Shown here: piece after piece, positions 1 to 8,609 of the stretch
Layout: each line of letters starts with the position of its first letter
Numbering within the stretch: position 1 is the stretch's first letter
Position numbers and translations under genes: made by a program
Notes under the pieces: generated by a model
Database searches by the model: none
What the model was told of the DNA's origin: nothing
What the model saw: only the letters and a program-made list of their open reading frames with translations
Source of the DNA: Bacillus sp. BP-3
GTDB taxonomy: Bacteria > Bacillota > Bacilli > Bacillales > Bacillaceae_G
Length of the DNA: 64,000 bases
NCBI RefSeq assembly: GCF_028401955.1
Contig: NZ_JAQOTJ010000001.1
Span: forward strand, 281,138-345,137
Direction of reading: 5' to 3'

Positions 1-1
1 G

Positions 2-1045
2 TACAAACAAGAAGGTGTAGGAAATCATAAGGGATATGAATATTCACGTACAGGAAATCCAACTCGTTCAGCTCTTGAAGAAACAATTGCTGTTCTTGAA
101 AATGGTTATGCGGGATTTGCATTCGGATCAGGCATGGCAGCAATTACAGCAGTAATGATGCTTTTCTCTAAAGGAGATCACGTTGTTTTAACTGATGATG
201 TGTACGGCGGAACGTACCGCGTCATGTCAAAAGTATTAAATCGCTTTGGGATTGCACATACATTTGCTGATACAACAAACTTAGAAGAAGTAAAAGCAGC
301 GCTTCTTCCAAACACAAAAGCAATTTATGTTGAAACACCGACAAACCCGCTTTTAAAAATTACGGATATTAAACAAATTGCAGCACTTGCTAAAGAACAA
401 GGTTTATTAACAATTGTTGATAATACATTTATGACACCGTATTGGCAAACACCAATCTCTCTTGGTGCAGACATTGTACTTCATAGTGCAACAAAATATT
501 TAGGCGGTCATAGCGATGTTGTTGCTGGGGTAGTAGCTGTAAATAGTGCAGAGTTAGCAGAAGATCTTCACTTTGTACAAAATTCAACAGGTGGTATTTT
601 AGGACCACAGGATAGCTTTTTATTACTACGTGGCTTAAAAACATTAGGAGTGCGTATGGAGGAGCATGAAGTAAATGCGCGTGCAATTGCTGAGTTTTTA
701 CAAAATCATCCGAAAGTAAATAAAGTGTATTATCCAGGGCTTAGCACTCACCATAACCACAACTTAGCAGCAGAACAAGCAAAGGGATTCGGTGCAATTA
801 TTTCATTTGATGTGGATAGTCAAGAAACATTAAACACTGTACTTGAGAAGGTACAATACTTTACACTTGCTGAAAGCTTAGGAGCAGTAGAAAGCTTAAT
901 TTCTATTCCTTCGCAAATGACGCACGCTTCTATTCCAGCAGAACGCCGTGCAGAGCTAGGAATTACAGATACATTAATTCGTATTTCAGTGGGAATTGAG
1001 GACGGGGAAGATTTAATTGAAGATTTAGCACGAGCGTTAGCATAA
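2..1045 (+). CDS. mccB: Cystathionine gamma-lyase / homocysteine gamma-lyase, 5' end cut by window
   Basis: PLP enzyme of the Cys/Met-metabolism family, which cleaves cystathionine to cysteine in the methionine-to-cysteine (reverse transsulfuration) pathway. The reading frame is open from base 2, so the N-terminus lies outside the window; 347 residues are visible of about 380 usual for the family. The Schiff-base lysine is in the SATKYLGGHSD motif (codon at 494-496), preceded by the VDNTF cofactor motif. In B. subtilis mccB is the last enzyme gene before yrhC; here adhE lies between them. The family does not separate gamma-lyase from gamma-synthase cleanly by eye; the yrhC neighbour favours MccB. 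Confidence 0.85.
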   Translation, partial: YKQEGVGNHKGYEYSRTGNPTRSALEETIAVLENGYAGFAFGSGMAAITAVMMLFSKGDHVVLTDDVYGGTYRVMSKVLNRFGIAHTFADTTNLEEVKAALLPNTKAIYVETPTNPLLKITDIKQIAALAKEQGLLTIVDNTFMTPYWQTPISLGADIVLHSATKYLGGHSDVVAGVVAVNSAELAEDLHFVQNSTGGILGPQDSFLLLRGLKTLGVRMEEHEVNARAIAEFLQNHPKVNKVYYPGLSTHHNHNLAAEQAKGFGAIISFDVDSQETLNTVLEKVQYFTLAESLGAVESLISIPSQMTHASIPAERRAELGITDTLIRISVGIEDGEDLIEDLARALA

Positions 1046-1050
1046 GGGAA

Positions 1051-1080
1051 CAAGCACTACGAAATAAAGTAGTGCTTGTG
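1051..1080 (+). terminator. Hairpin downstream of mccB
   Basis: Perfect 10-bp inverted repeat (1051-1060 with 1069-1078, loop gaaataaa) six bases after the mccB stop. The T-run after it is poor, so termination efficiency is uncertain. Confidence 0.5.
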
Positions 1081-1107
1081 CTATATAATTTCAAATAAAA
1101 AAACAAT

Positions 1108-1240
1108 ATAAAACCATTTTTTTAGATGGTCGAGAGCATCTGGTCATGCATAGAAGTGGTTAGGGCCTTTTTCTGCTACATGCGCAGTTAAAACCAAAGA
1201 GAGCAAGTGAGTGCAGTTTCCTTTTTTCTGCATAACAGCA
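1108..1240 (+). repeat. Dispersed ~133-bp intergenic repeat, copy A
   Basis: Starts ATAAAACC and ends near ACAGCA. Shares blocks such as GGTCGAGAGCATCTG, CATGCATAGAAG and CCTTTTTCTGC with copies at 4141-4272 (opposite strand) and 36384-36520. There is no ORF in it. It resembles the non-coding bcr-type repeats of the B. cereus group, though I cannot assign a named family. Confidence 0.75.
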
Positions 1241-1271
1241 AATTATATCTTGAAAGATGAACACATATAAT

Positions 1272-1289
1272 TTGTGAAACATTTCACAA
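1272..1289. promoter_or_regulatory. Rex operator 1 upstream of adhE
   Basis: TTGTGAAACATTTCACAA differs at one base from the Bacillus Rex consensus TTGTGAAATATTTCACAA. Rex represses fermentation and NADH-oxidation genes and is released when NADH rises. adhE is a classic Rex target in Gram-positive bacteria. A TTGACA hexamer (1292-1297) lies just downstream. Confidence 0.8.
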
Positions 1290-1360
1290 ATTTGACACAC
1301 ACATATATAAATATCTGGTGTATAGTAAAACACAGGAAGCGAGATGCTTCGCATAAAATT

Positions 1361-1378
1361 ATGTGAAATATTTCACAA
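1361..1378. promoter_or_regulatory. Rex operator 2 upstream of adhE
   Basis: ATGTGAAATATTTCACAA, again one mismatch from the Rex consensus, 89 bp downstream of the first site and 108 bp before the adhE start. Two sites bracketing the promoter region would allow tight repression. Confidence 0.8.
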
Positions 1379-1486
1379 ACAATGAGATTCATGTAGAAAA
1401 GGTAGTTCTATTTTTTTAAGCTAATAGGGACACATTTAGACCCCTAGGGACTGTAAAAGTCCAACAGCAGAATAGGAGGAAATTAC

Positions 1487-4090
1487 ATGGTAGTCAAAGA
1501 GAAAGTTGTAAATGAAATGCAAGAAGTAACAGACATGATTGAAGCGTTAGCAAAGAACGGTCAAAAGGCTTTACAAGCATTAGAAGGGTTTACACAAGAA
1601 CAAATTGACAACATTGTACATCAAATGGCACTTGCGGGTGTGGATCAACATATGCCACTTGCAAAAATGGCTGTTGAAGAAACGGGCCGCGGTGTATATG
1701 AGGATAAATGTATTAAAAATATTTTCGCAACTGAATATATTTGGAATAGTATAAAAAATGATAAAACAGTGGGGATTATTCGTGAGGATCCACATGAGGA
1801 AGTAATAGAAATTGCAGAACCAGTCGGTGTAGTTGCTGGGGTAACGCCAGTAACAAATCCAACTTCAACAACGATGTTTAAAGCGATCATTGCGATAAAA
1901 ACGAGAAACCCAATTATTTTTGCATTCCACCCTTCAGCGCAAAAATGTTCTATCGCAGCTGCAAAAACAGTACGCGATGCTGCAGTAAAAGCTGGTGCAC
2001 CAGAGAATTGTATTCAATGGATTGAAAAGCCTTCTGTGGAGGCAACAAAACAATTAATGAATCATGAAGGGATAGCACTTGTTCTAGCGACGGGAGGAGC
2101 TGGAATGGTAAAATCAGCATATTCTACTGGTAAACCAGCCTTAGGGGTAGGTCCAGGTAACGTTCCATGCTATATGGAAAAATCAGCGAATGTAAAACGC
2201 TCTGTAAATGATGTGATTTTATCAAAAACGTTTGACAACGGTATGATTTGTGCTTCTGAACAGGCAATTATTGTAGATAAAGAAATCTATAATGATGTGA
2301 AACAAGAAATGATTGCAAATAATTGTTACTTTGTAACAGAAGAGGAACGAAAAAAATTAGAGAAGCTTGTTATTAATGAGAATACATGTGCAGTAAATAG
2401 TGATATTGTTGGGAAATCCGCACATTACATTGCAGCATTAGCAGGGATTACAGTGCCTGAAGACACAAAGATGCTTGTAGCTGAAATTAAAGGAGTCGGT
2501 GCAGCTTATCCGTTATCTCGTGAAAAATTAAGTCCAGTATTAGCTTGTCTAAAAGCGAATTCATTAGAAGAAGGATTACAGCATTGTGAAAATATGTTAG
2601 AGCTTGGCGGGTTAGGACATTCTGCTGTAATTCATTCTACAAATAAAGAAGTACAAAAACAGTTTGGATTACGTATGAAAGCATGTCGTCTTATTATAAA
2701 TGCTCCGTCAGCACAAGGTGGAATTGGTGATATATATAACGCTTTCATTCCATCGCTTACACTTGGATGCGGATCATACGGAAAGAACTCTGTTTCTCAA
2801 AACGTAACGGCAACACATTTAATGAACGTAAAGAGACTTGCAAATAGAAAAAAGAATATGCAGTGGTTCAAGTTGCCACCAAAAATTTATTTTGAAAAAC
2901 ACGCTACGCAATATTTAGCAAGTATGCCGAACATTTCACGCGCATTCATTGTAACAGATCCTGGAATGGTGCAGCTTGGGTATATTGATGTAGTGACGCA
3001 ATATTTAGCTCAACATAGAAATGATGTAAAAGTAGAAATATTCTCTGAAGTAGAACCAGATCCGTCAGATGAAACTGTATTTAAAGGTGCAGAAATGATG
3101 AGAAGCTTCAAACCAGACGTGATTATTGCTCTTGGTGGCGGATCGGCGATGGATGCAGCGAAAGGAATGTGGCTCTTTTATGAGCACCCAGAAACAGAAT
3201 TCTTTGGTATAAAACAAAAGTTTTTAGATATTAGAAAACGTACATGTAAATATCCAAAACTAGGAGACAAGGCGCAGTTTGTTGCGATTCCGACAACATC
3301 TGGAACAGGTTCAGAAGTGACACCATTTGCGGTTATTACAGATAAAAAGAACAATATCAAATATCCGCTCGCTGATTATGAATTAACACCAGATGTTGCC
3401 ATTGTGGATCCGCAGTTTGTTATGACAGTACCGCCGCATATCACTGCTGACACAGGAATGGATGTTTTAACACATGCAATTGAAGCGTATGTATCGATTA
3501 TGGCAAATGATTATACAGATGGATTAGCCTTAAAAGCAATGGAGCTTGTGTTTAAATATTTACCACGTGCATATAAAGATGGCAATGATGAAGAGGCTCG
3601 TGAAAAAATGCACAATGCATCAGCAATGGCTGGTATGGCATTTGCAAATGCATTTCTTGGTATTAACCACAGCTTAGCACATAAATTAGGACCGGAATTC
3701 CATATTCCGCACGGACGTGCCAATGCCATTTTAATGCCGCATGTTATTCGCTATAATGCAATCAAACCAAGAAAACATGCACTATTCCCAAAATACGAGT
3801 ACTTTGTTGCAGATGAGCGCTATGCACATATTGCAAGAATGCTTGGACTTCCAGCGCGTACAGTGGAAGAAGGCGTAGAATCATTAGTACAAGCTATTAT
3901 CGCCCTTGGAAAAGAATTAAATATTAATATGAGTATCGCTGGCCAAGGTGTTGAAAAAGAAGCATTTGAAGCAGTTGTGGATGTACTTTCTGAACGAGCA
4001 TTTGAAGATCAATGTACAACAGCAAATCCAAAATTACCGCTTATTTCAGAATTAAAAGAAGTGTATATGCAAGCATATAAAGGTGTGTAA
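1487..4090 (+). CDS. adhE: Bifunctional acetaldehyde-CoA / alcohol dehydrogenase
   Basis: Reduces acetyl-CoA to acetaldehyde and then ethanol, regenerating two NAD+ in fermentation. It has 867 residues, the usual AdhE length. Residues 1 to about 440 are an aldehyde dehydrogenase domain with the catalytic cysteine at 255 (GMICASEQA). From about 450 on it is an iron-dependent alcohol dehydrogenase with [11 protein letters not shown] and the metal-binding stretch [14 protein letters not shown] and [12 protein letters not shown]. The start ATG follows AGGAGG closely (AGGAGGAAATTAC). Two Rex boxes precede it and a strong terminator follows it, so it is a single-gene unit. It interrupts the mccB-yrhC adjacency seen in B. 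subtilis. Confidence 0.97.
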   Translation: MVVKEKVVNEMQEVTDMIEALAKNGQKALQALEGFTQEQIDNIVHQMALAGVDQHMPLAKMAVEETGRGVYEDKCIKNIFATEYIWNSIKNDKTVGIIREDPHEEVIEIAEPVGVVAGVTPVTNPTSTTMFKAIIAIKTRNPIIFAFHPSAQKCSIAAAKTVRDAAVKAGAPENCIQWIEKPSVEATKQLMNHEGIALVLATGGAGMVKSAYSTGKPALGVGPGNVPCYMEKSANVKRSVNDVILSKTFDNGMICASEQAIIVDKEIYNDVKQEMIANNCYFVTEEERKKLEKLVINENTCAVNSDIVGKSAHYIAALAGITVPEDTKMLVAEIKGVGAAYPLSREKLSPVLACLKANSLEEGLQHCENMLELGGLGHSAVIHSTNKEVQKQFGLRMKACRLIINAPSAQGGIGDIYNAFIPSLTLGCGSYGKNSVSQNVTATHLMNVKRLANRKKNMQWFKLPPKIYFEKHATQYLASMPNISRAFIVTDPGMVQLGYIDVVTQYLAQHRNDVKVEIFSEVEPDPSDETVFKGAEMMRSFKPDVIIALGGGSAMDAAKGMWLFYEHPETEFFGIKQKFLDIRKRTCKYPKLGDKAQFVAIPTTSGTGSEVTPFAVITDKKNNIKYPLADYELTPDVAIVDPQFVMTVPPHITADTGMDVLTHAIEAYVSIMANDYTDGLALKAMELVFKYLPRAYKDGNDEEAREKMHNASAMAGMAFANAFLGINHSLAHKLGPEFHIPHGRANAILMPHVIRYNAIKPRKHALFPKYEYFVADERYAHIARMLGLPARTVEEGVESLVQAIIALGKELNINMSIAGQGVEKEAFEAVVDVLSERAFEDQCTTANPKLPLISELKEVYMQAYKGV

Positions 4091-4095
4091 GTTAG

Positions 4096-4127
4096 AAAGA
4101 GCCGTACTATTACGGCTCTTTTTCTTT
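4096..4127 (+). terminator. Terminator of adhE
   Basis: Perfect 11-bp stem (4096-4106 with 4111-4121) with a CTAT loop followed by TTTCTTTTC, five bases after the adhE stop. Confidence 0.9.
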
Positions 4128-4140
4128 TCAACATTTAAGC

Positions 4141-4272
4141 CACTGCTATACAGAACAAAAAGTGACTTGTACTCGCTTTCTTTGTCTTCATATAGCACGT
4201 GGCAGGAAAAGGAATTGACCGCTTCTCTGCATGGCTAGATACTCTCGCCCCTTAAAAAGAAAAGGTTTTTAT
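4141..4272 (-). repeat. Dispersed ~133-bp intergenic repeat, copy C (inverted)
   Basis: The reverse complement aligns over its full length with copies A and B: GCGAGAGTATCTAGCC, CATGCAGAGAAGCGGTC and CCTGCCACGTGC are shared blocks. With copy A it brackets adhE in inverted orientation. Confidence 0.7.
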
Positions 4273-4381
4273 CCCTTTTTTTCAATTTGTATTCATGGAA
4301 AACTTCCCCCTCATTGGCTGTATTTACTTGCCTACGAAACGATGAAAATATGATACAGTGAAAAGGAGGAGTGAGTGAAGA

Positions 4382-4618
4382 ATGAAAGAATTACAGCAAA
4401 AAATTGCTGATTATATTCGTTTCGGTCAAGTCATGTTAGCACTAAGTGGATTTTTAATGCTCGGTTTAATACTCCCAAATGGACAAAAAGAAGCGGTGCA
4501 AATGTTTGCTATGATGGGTGTGATTGCTGCTTTTTTAGGCGGCTCATTTTATTTTTTCTACCGCGTGAAAGAGCTGCGTGACAAGTTAGAGGAGAACGAG
4601 CATGAACAGCCACTATAA
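4382..4618 (+). CDS. yrhC: YrhC-like small membrane protein
   Basis: A 78-residue protein with two hydrophobic segments (about residues 17-35 and 40-60) and charged ends (KELQQKIADYIRFGQ at the start). Size, topology and position after mccB match the YrhC family, whose function is unknown. The ATG follows AAGGAGG-type SD sequence (4362-4369). It sits 291 bp from adhE, whereas in B. subtilis it directly follows mccB. Assignment is by synteny and general likeness. Confidence 0.65.
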   Translation: MKELQQKIADYIRFGQVMLALSGFLMLGLILPNGQKEAVQMFAMMGVIAAFLGGSFYFFYRVKELRDKLEENEHEQPL

Positions 4619-4622
4619 ATAG

Positions 4623-4661
4623 AAACGTTACTTAAAGAGTGTCTTTGAGTAACGTTTTTTT
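4623..4661 (+). terminator. Terminator after yrhC
   Basis: Stem of 4623-4632 with 4648-4657 (AAACGTTACT / AGTAACGTTT) followed by a T-run. It overlaps the 3' end of the convergent HAD gene. Confidence 0.75.
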
Positions 4662-5402
4662 AGTTAACACTTGAATGTCGGCGTAAGATGTAATGATAAA
4701 ATCAGCATACGGTGTTAACTCTTCTATTGCATGTTTGTGATTTGCAATCCCTACAGCAATACTCCCTGCCTCTTTGGCCATTTTTACATCTACAACAGTA
4801 TCCCCAATCATAATAAGTTCATTTGTCTCAATGCCAAGTTGTGTACATGTTTTTATAATCATCTCTTGGTTCGGTTTTCCGCATGTTACATCTTCTGGAG
4901 TAAGGAGAAAATGCAGAGATGGCACGTCAAGAAGTTCAATACACTTTTTTGTTCGTAATTTATTATCTGATGTTAAAATGCCTGTATAAATTCCTTCGCT
5001 TTGCAAGGAACTTATACAATCAGCTGCTCCTTGAATCGGATGAAAAGCTTTTTCGATACATAACTCTTCATCGCTTTCTTTAAAAATAGCAGCGGCAAGT
5101 TCTTTACAGCGATGCCATGGATATTTTGTAATTTGATATAACAAGCTCGCGGTAACAATGATTTCATCACTTTCAGGGGCAACTGCTAATAATCCTTTAA
5201 AATCAACTTGATCAGGATGTACGAAACCAACTGCTTTTTCCCAAAGTGACTCGTATCCCTCTCCGGCGATTTGTGAAAATTTATGTTTTCTCAGTCTATC
5301 AATTTCATACCAAAACGGGATAGCTTGAAATAACGTACCGTCCTTATCAAAAGCAACAGCTTTTGCACGAATAATTTCTCCTGAAATTTGAATTTTTCCC
5401 AT
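4632..5402 (-). CDS. HAD-superfamily phosphatase (phosphoglycolate phosphatase-like)
   Basis: About 256 residues from the ATG at 5402, which follows GGAGTG; the longer frame starting at 5477 has no ribosome site and would overlap the divergent regulator. Motif I is AFDKDGTLF, with the nucleophile and general-acid aspartates. Motif II is GILTSDN, the lysine of motif III is in CGKPNQEM, and motif IV is IGDTVVDVKMA. The helical cap between motifs I and II marks a class I small-molecule phosphatase. It is divergent from a LacI-type regulator, and the two share a ~90-bp promoter region, so that regulator may control it. Substrate is not predictable. Confidence 0.8.
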   Translation of the reverse strand: MGKIQISGEIIRAKAVAFDKDGTLFQAIPFWYEIDRLRKHKFSQIAGEGYESLWEKAVGFVHPDQVDFKGLLAVAPESDEIIVTASLLYQITKYPWHRCKELAAAIFKESDEELCIEKAFHPIQGAADCISSLQSEGIYTGILTSDNKLRTKKCIELLDVPSLHFLLTPEDVTCGKPNQEMIIKTCTQLGIETNELIMIGDTVVDVKMAKEAGSIAVGIANHKHAIEELTPYADFIITSYADIQVLTKKTLLKDTL

Positions 5403-5491
5403 ATTTAAGGTCACTCCATTTATAATAGATATATAACTTACTATATACTGTACATTCTGAAATGCGTTACAGGTCAAGGGGGAGATTCAAA

Positions 5492-6517
5492 ATTTCTACA
5501 ATTGAAGATATCGCCAAATTAGCTGGGGTTTCGAAAGCGACCGTTTCTCGTGTAATCAATCGTCATCCGTATGTTCGAACAGAATTAAGAGAAAGAGTGC
5601 AAGCGATTATTGATGAAAAAAAATATGTCCCTGTAGCGGTAGCAAAAGATTTACGACGCCTTCAAACGAATTTAATCGGTGTAGTAGTACCGAATTTATA
5701 CCATCCATTCTTTAGTCAATTCATTCAAGAAGTAAGTAATGTTTTAAAAGAAGATTGTTATGACGTTGTGATATTACAATCAAATTATGCACCAGAGAGG
5801 GAAAGAGAATTTATCCATTACGTAAGAACGAAGAAGCTAGATGGGCTTATTTTTGCGACACTTTCTTTGCCGGTAGAGGAGGTCGAATGTGTAAGTACTT
5901 CAGGTGCGATTATTATATGTAATGAGCATATAGAAACAGAATTGATATCAACAGTTCAATTTGATGAAGAACGGGCGGGGTATTTAGGAACAAAGCATCT
6001 TTTAGAGAAAGGATATACACGCATTGGATTTTGTTACGATACATTAAAAAGTAAGGCGCAGCGAAAAAGGTATAAAGGATATAAAAGAGCTTTATGTGAG
6101 CATCATCTATCATTGCGACAGGAATGGATATTTCCTAATTGTTATGGATTAAAAGATGGGAAACGGGTGCTACAGATGATGCAATCTATGAAAAATGCCC
6201 CCGATGCGATTTTTACAGGTAGTGACGAAATAGCTGCCGGAATGATTATGGAAGCACAGCGAATGGGAATTTGTATTCCGAAAGATTTTGGTGTGATTGG
6301 ATTTGATAATCAAGAAATTTCGATGATGATGAATCCGAGTATAACAACTATTTCTACCTCGATTGCAAGTATGGCAAGGTATTCTATTATTTTATTGCAT
6401 AAACAATTACAGGGAAAACATGTGCAACAGATACAATTACCTATTTTAGTTATAGAAAGAGAATCGACAAGAAGGGAGGAAGGATATGTTTCATACAGAC
6501 CGTGTACAGTTTCGTAA
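5492..6517 (+). CDS. LacI/GalR-family transcriptional regulator, probable ATT start
   Basis: The N-terminal helix-turn-helix STIEDIAKLAGVSKATVSRV is followed by the hinge helix and a periplasmic-binding-protein-like effector domain (FTGSDEIAAGMI and IGFDNQEIS motifs). The start needs comment. The frame is open from ATG 5462, but no ribosome site precedes that ATG, and it would add about 10 residues not normal for the family. A strong SD (AAGGGGGAG, 5476-5484) sits 7 bases before ATT at 5492, which places initiation exactly where LacI proteins begin. I therefore annotate 5492, giving 341 residues. Its effector sugar is unknown; the divergent HAD phosphatase is the obvious candidate target. Confidence 0.85.
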   Translation: MSTIEDIAKLAGVSKATVSRVINRHPYVRTELRERVQAIIDEKKYVPVAVAKDLRRLQTNLIGVVVPNLYHPFFSQFIQEVSNVLKEDCYDVVILQSNYAPEREREFIHYVRTKKLDGLIFATLSLPVEEVECVSTSGAIIICNEHIETELISTVQFDEERAGYLGTKHLLEKGYTRIGFCYDTLKSKAQRKRYKGYKRALCEHHLSLRQEWIFPNCYGLKDGKRVLQMMQSMKNAPDAIFTGSDEIAAGMIMEAQRMGICIPKDFGVIGFDNQEISMMMNPSITTISTSIASMARYSIILLHKQLQGKHVQQIQLPILVIERESTRREEGYVSYRPCTVS

Positions 6518-6995
6518 ATATACAATGGAAGATTTAGATTTTTACGCTTCTTTATGGGGGAATGATCAAGTAATTCGTTACATCGGGAAAGGGACTCCCA
6601 AAACGTATGAACAATGTAAAAAAAGTCTTGAGAGCTGGGTTTTACCAGGATACGAATGTGGAATTGGTTTATTTTTAATGTTACATAGAGAAACGGGAGA
6701 ACCAATGGGACATGCGGGACTTGTTAAGCAACGCGTTGATGGAAAAGAAGAGATTGAAGTTGGCTATTGGCTTCTTCCAGAGTACTGGGGAAATGGATTT
6801 GCGAAAGAAGCGGCAGCAGCTTTTCGTGATTATGGCTTTCAAGTATTAAAGCTTCAGAAACTTATTTCTCTTATTAATCCGAATCACCCAGCTTCTATTT
6901 TTGTAGCAAGAAAGACAGGTATGGTTTATGAGAAGACAGTTGTATTCCATGATATGGATGTTCTCGTATATGCAATGAAACGAGCAGGTGAGTGA
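6486..6995 (+). CDS. GNAT-family N-acetyltransferase (RimJ/RimL type)
   Basis: A 169-residue protein. It begins VQFRKYTMEDLDFYASLW as in ribosomal-protein-alanine acetyltransferase relatives. It has the acetyl-CoA-binding region WLLPEYWGNGFAKEAA (about 98-113) and the NPNHPASIFVARKTGM motif typical of the RimJ subgroup. The start lies inside the end of the LacI gene, with GGGAGGAAGG just upstream, so the two are probably co-transcribed. Substrate unknown. Confidence 0.85.
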   Translation: MFHTDRVQFRKYTMEDLDFYASLWGNDQVIRYIGKGTPKTYEQCKKSLESWVLPGYECGIGLFLMLHRETGEPMGHAGLVKQRVDGKEEIEVGYWLLPEYWGNGFAKEAAAAFRDYGFQVLKLQKLISLINPNHPASIFVARKTGMVYEKTVVFHDMDVLVYAMKRAGE

Positions 6996-7016
6996 AAGAA
7001 CAACCTGCTCGTTTTA
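6981..7016 (+). terminator. Terminator overlapping the end of the GNAT gene
   Basis: CGAGCAGGT (6981-6989) pairs with ACCTGCTCG (7003-7011), followed by TTTTA. Confidence 0.75.
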
Positions 7017-7060
7017 TGCTATTTATAAAAAGCGCTGCAAACAAATTTGTTTACAATGCC

Positions 7061-7606
7061 TCAATATACATGTTTTCGATTTTCAGTATGGCTTGAAATA
7101 AGGAGAAGTGCAGCTTCATCACCAATATTACGAACGATATGTGGTACACATGCGCTCCAAGAAAACGAATCTCCTTCTTCAATGATGGCAATGTCCTCTC
7201 CATGTTGTACTTCTAATTTTCCGCGCAAGACAAGATGGCATTCTTCACCTTCATGAGCATTCGGTGTGTTTTCTTTCGGAAAGCCGACAGGAATTTCTAC
7301 TAATGATAAACGCAGTCCGCCTTGCTCGGCTACATGTTCAATTTTTTGTTGATCTTTTCCATAAATACTATATTTCCGTTCTTCTTTTTTTACAATTTTC
7401 ATCCGATCTTTTTGCTCTAACAATAAATAAGGAAGAGGAACATTTAAAAAATGAGCGATTGTTTCAAGAGTAAGAATAGACGGAGATGTTTTATTGTTTT
7501 CCACTTGACTCATAAATCCTTTAGAAAGCCCTGTTCCTTCACATATTTGCGCAATTGTAATTCCTCTGCGCTGGCGAATTTCACGTATTGTCGAACCGAT
7601 ATTCAT
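7061..7606 (-). CDS. XRE-family regulator with C-terminal cupin sensor domain
   Basis: A 181-residue protein. Residues 1-60 are a Cro/C1-type helix-turn-helix (GSTIREIRQRRGITIAQICEGTGLSKGFMSQVEN). Residues about 105-175 are a small cupin barrel (HEGEECHLVLRGKLEVQHGED, then EEGDSFSWSACVPHIVRNIG). This architecture occurs in regulators of polyamine, amino-acid or detoxification genes. It is divergent from the doxX gene at 7761 with 154 bp between them, so that gene is a plausible target. Confidence 0.88.
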   Translation of the reverse strand: MNIGSTIREIRQRRGITIAQICEGTGLSKGFMSQVENNKTSPSILTLETIAHFLNVPLPYLLLEQKDRMKIVKKEERKYSIYGKDQQKIEHVAEQGGLRLSLVEIPVGFPKENTPNAHEGEECHLVLRGKLEVQHGEDIAIIEEGDSFSWSACVPHIVRNIGDEAALLLISSHTENRKHVY

Positions 7607-7682
7607 AAAAACCGTGCTCCTTTTTAATAACAGATATTTGTATCATAGCAAATCTTTTTTATTTTTTCTCAATAAAAATTAA

Positions 7683-7711
7683 TTGACGAATAAAAAAAAT
7701 TATTGTATGTT
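7683..7711 (+). promoter_or_regulatory. Sigma-A-type promoter of the first doxX gene
   Basis: TTGACG (7683-7688), a 17-bp AT-only-like spacer and TATGTT (7706-7711), 50 bp before the start codon. Confidence 0.6.
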
Positions 7712-7760
7712 TTGTAATGTAAATAAAAGTTTTATATAATGAAACAAAAGGAGAGTAAAG

Positions 7761-8165
7761 ATGAATCAATATATTGGTAATGTAATTATTCGAGTTGTAT
7801 TAGGAATTATATTTTTTGCTCATGGTTTAAAAAAGTTTCAAGCAGGAATCGATAATATTGCAGGTTGGTTTACAAGCATTGGTTTACCAGGTGGTCTTGC
7901 ATATGGCGTTGCAACAGTCGAGGTAGTTGGCGGTGCGTTATTAATTATCGGCTTAGGTGTAAGATACGTAGGATTATTATTTGCACTTATTTTAGTTGGA
8001 GCAATTGTAAAAGTGAACGGACCATTTGGCTTATTAGGCGATGGGAAACATCCAGGATATGAATTAGACTTAGCGTTATTAACAATGGGTCTTTATTTAT
8101 TTGTTGTAAAAGCAGAAGGTTTTGTGGATCGCTACTTAAAAGCTAAGATTTTGAAAAAAGACTAA
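7761..8165 (+). CDS. DoxX-family membrane protein
   Basis: A 134-residue protein with four predicted membrane helices (about 7-24, 45-66, 70-90, 100-120) and the N-terminal RVVLGIIFFAHGLKKF signature of the DoxX family (like B. subtilis YfiD/CatD). Members are linked to quinone-associated redox or oxidative-stress complexes, and their exact role is not settled. SD AAAGGAGAG precedes ATG. A second, longer DoxX gene lies at 14287. Confidence 0.85.
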   Translation: MNQYIGNVIIRVVLGIIFFAHGLKKFQAGIDNIAGWFTSIGLPGGLAYGVATVEVVGGALLIIGLGVRYVGLLFALILVGAIVKVNGPFGLLGDGKHPGYELDLALLTMGLYLFVVKAEGFVDRYLKAKILKKD

Positions 8166-8260
8166 TTTAAACTAGAAAATAGTATAAATTTTTGATGTTA
8201 CCTTAATACAGAAATTTGTAGTGTAATTTGGTCATCATATTCTGTTCATTATGAAATGTC

Positions 8261-8295
8261 GAAAAGGAAGCATGAGGTAGGCTTCCTTTTCAACA
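8261..8295. terminator. Bidirectional terminator between doxX and phhB
   Basis: Perfect 11-bp inverted repeat GAAAAGGAAGC / GCTTCCTTTTC (8261-8271 with 8281-8291) between convergent genes. Confidence 0.8.
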
Positions 8296-8300
8296 TTCTC

Positions 8301-8609
8301 TTATCGTACTATCGCTTTTTCATTCTGTAAAAACATCTCATCAAACTGCTTTGCCATTTCAAAATCGAGTGTTGTTAATCCTTTTGCATTCCAGGATGAC
8401 AATGTGATAATAACTGCTTTATACTGAATTAAGATAAATGGATGGTGATTGCGTTCTTCTGATAGTTTGGCGGCTTCAGAAACAAATTCGACACCTTTTA
8501 AGTAGTCGGAGAACATGTATTTTCGTTCAATCCATTTTTCGTCCTTTATTGTCCATTTATCCAACTTCATTAACTCTTCTTGTACTTCTTCATTAGTTAG
8601 TCGTTGCAT
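8301..8609 (-). CDS. phhB: Pterin-4a-carbinolamine dehydratase
   Basis: It dehydrates the 4a-hydroxytetrahydropterin made by aromatic amino-acid hydroxylases, recycling the pterin cofactor. It has 102 residues, normal for the family. The signature E-x3-H-H-P-x5-Y-x9-W-x8-D is complete (EERNHHPFILIQY... SSWNAKGLTTLD); the W variant in place of the third His is an accepted form. Its 5' end overlaps the 3' end of the hydroxylase gene by 17 bases, so the two form a translationally coupled pair and this function is well supported by context. Confidence 0.93.
   Translation of the reverse strand: MQRLTNEEVQEELMKLDKWTIKDEKWIERKYMFSDYLKGVEFVSEAAKLSEERNHHPFILIQYKAVIITLSSWNAKGLTTLDFEMAKQFDEMFLQNEKAIVR

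Noticed and set aside
5462-5491. ATG 5462 as start of the LacI regulator
   Set aside because: No ribosome site upstream, and a strong SD lies downstream of it inside the frame. The family begins at 5492.
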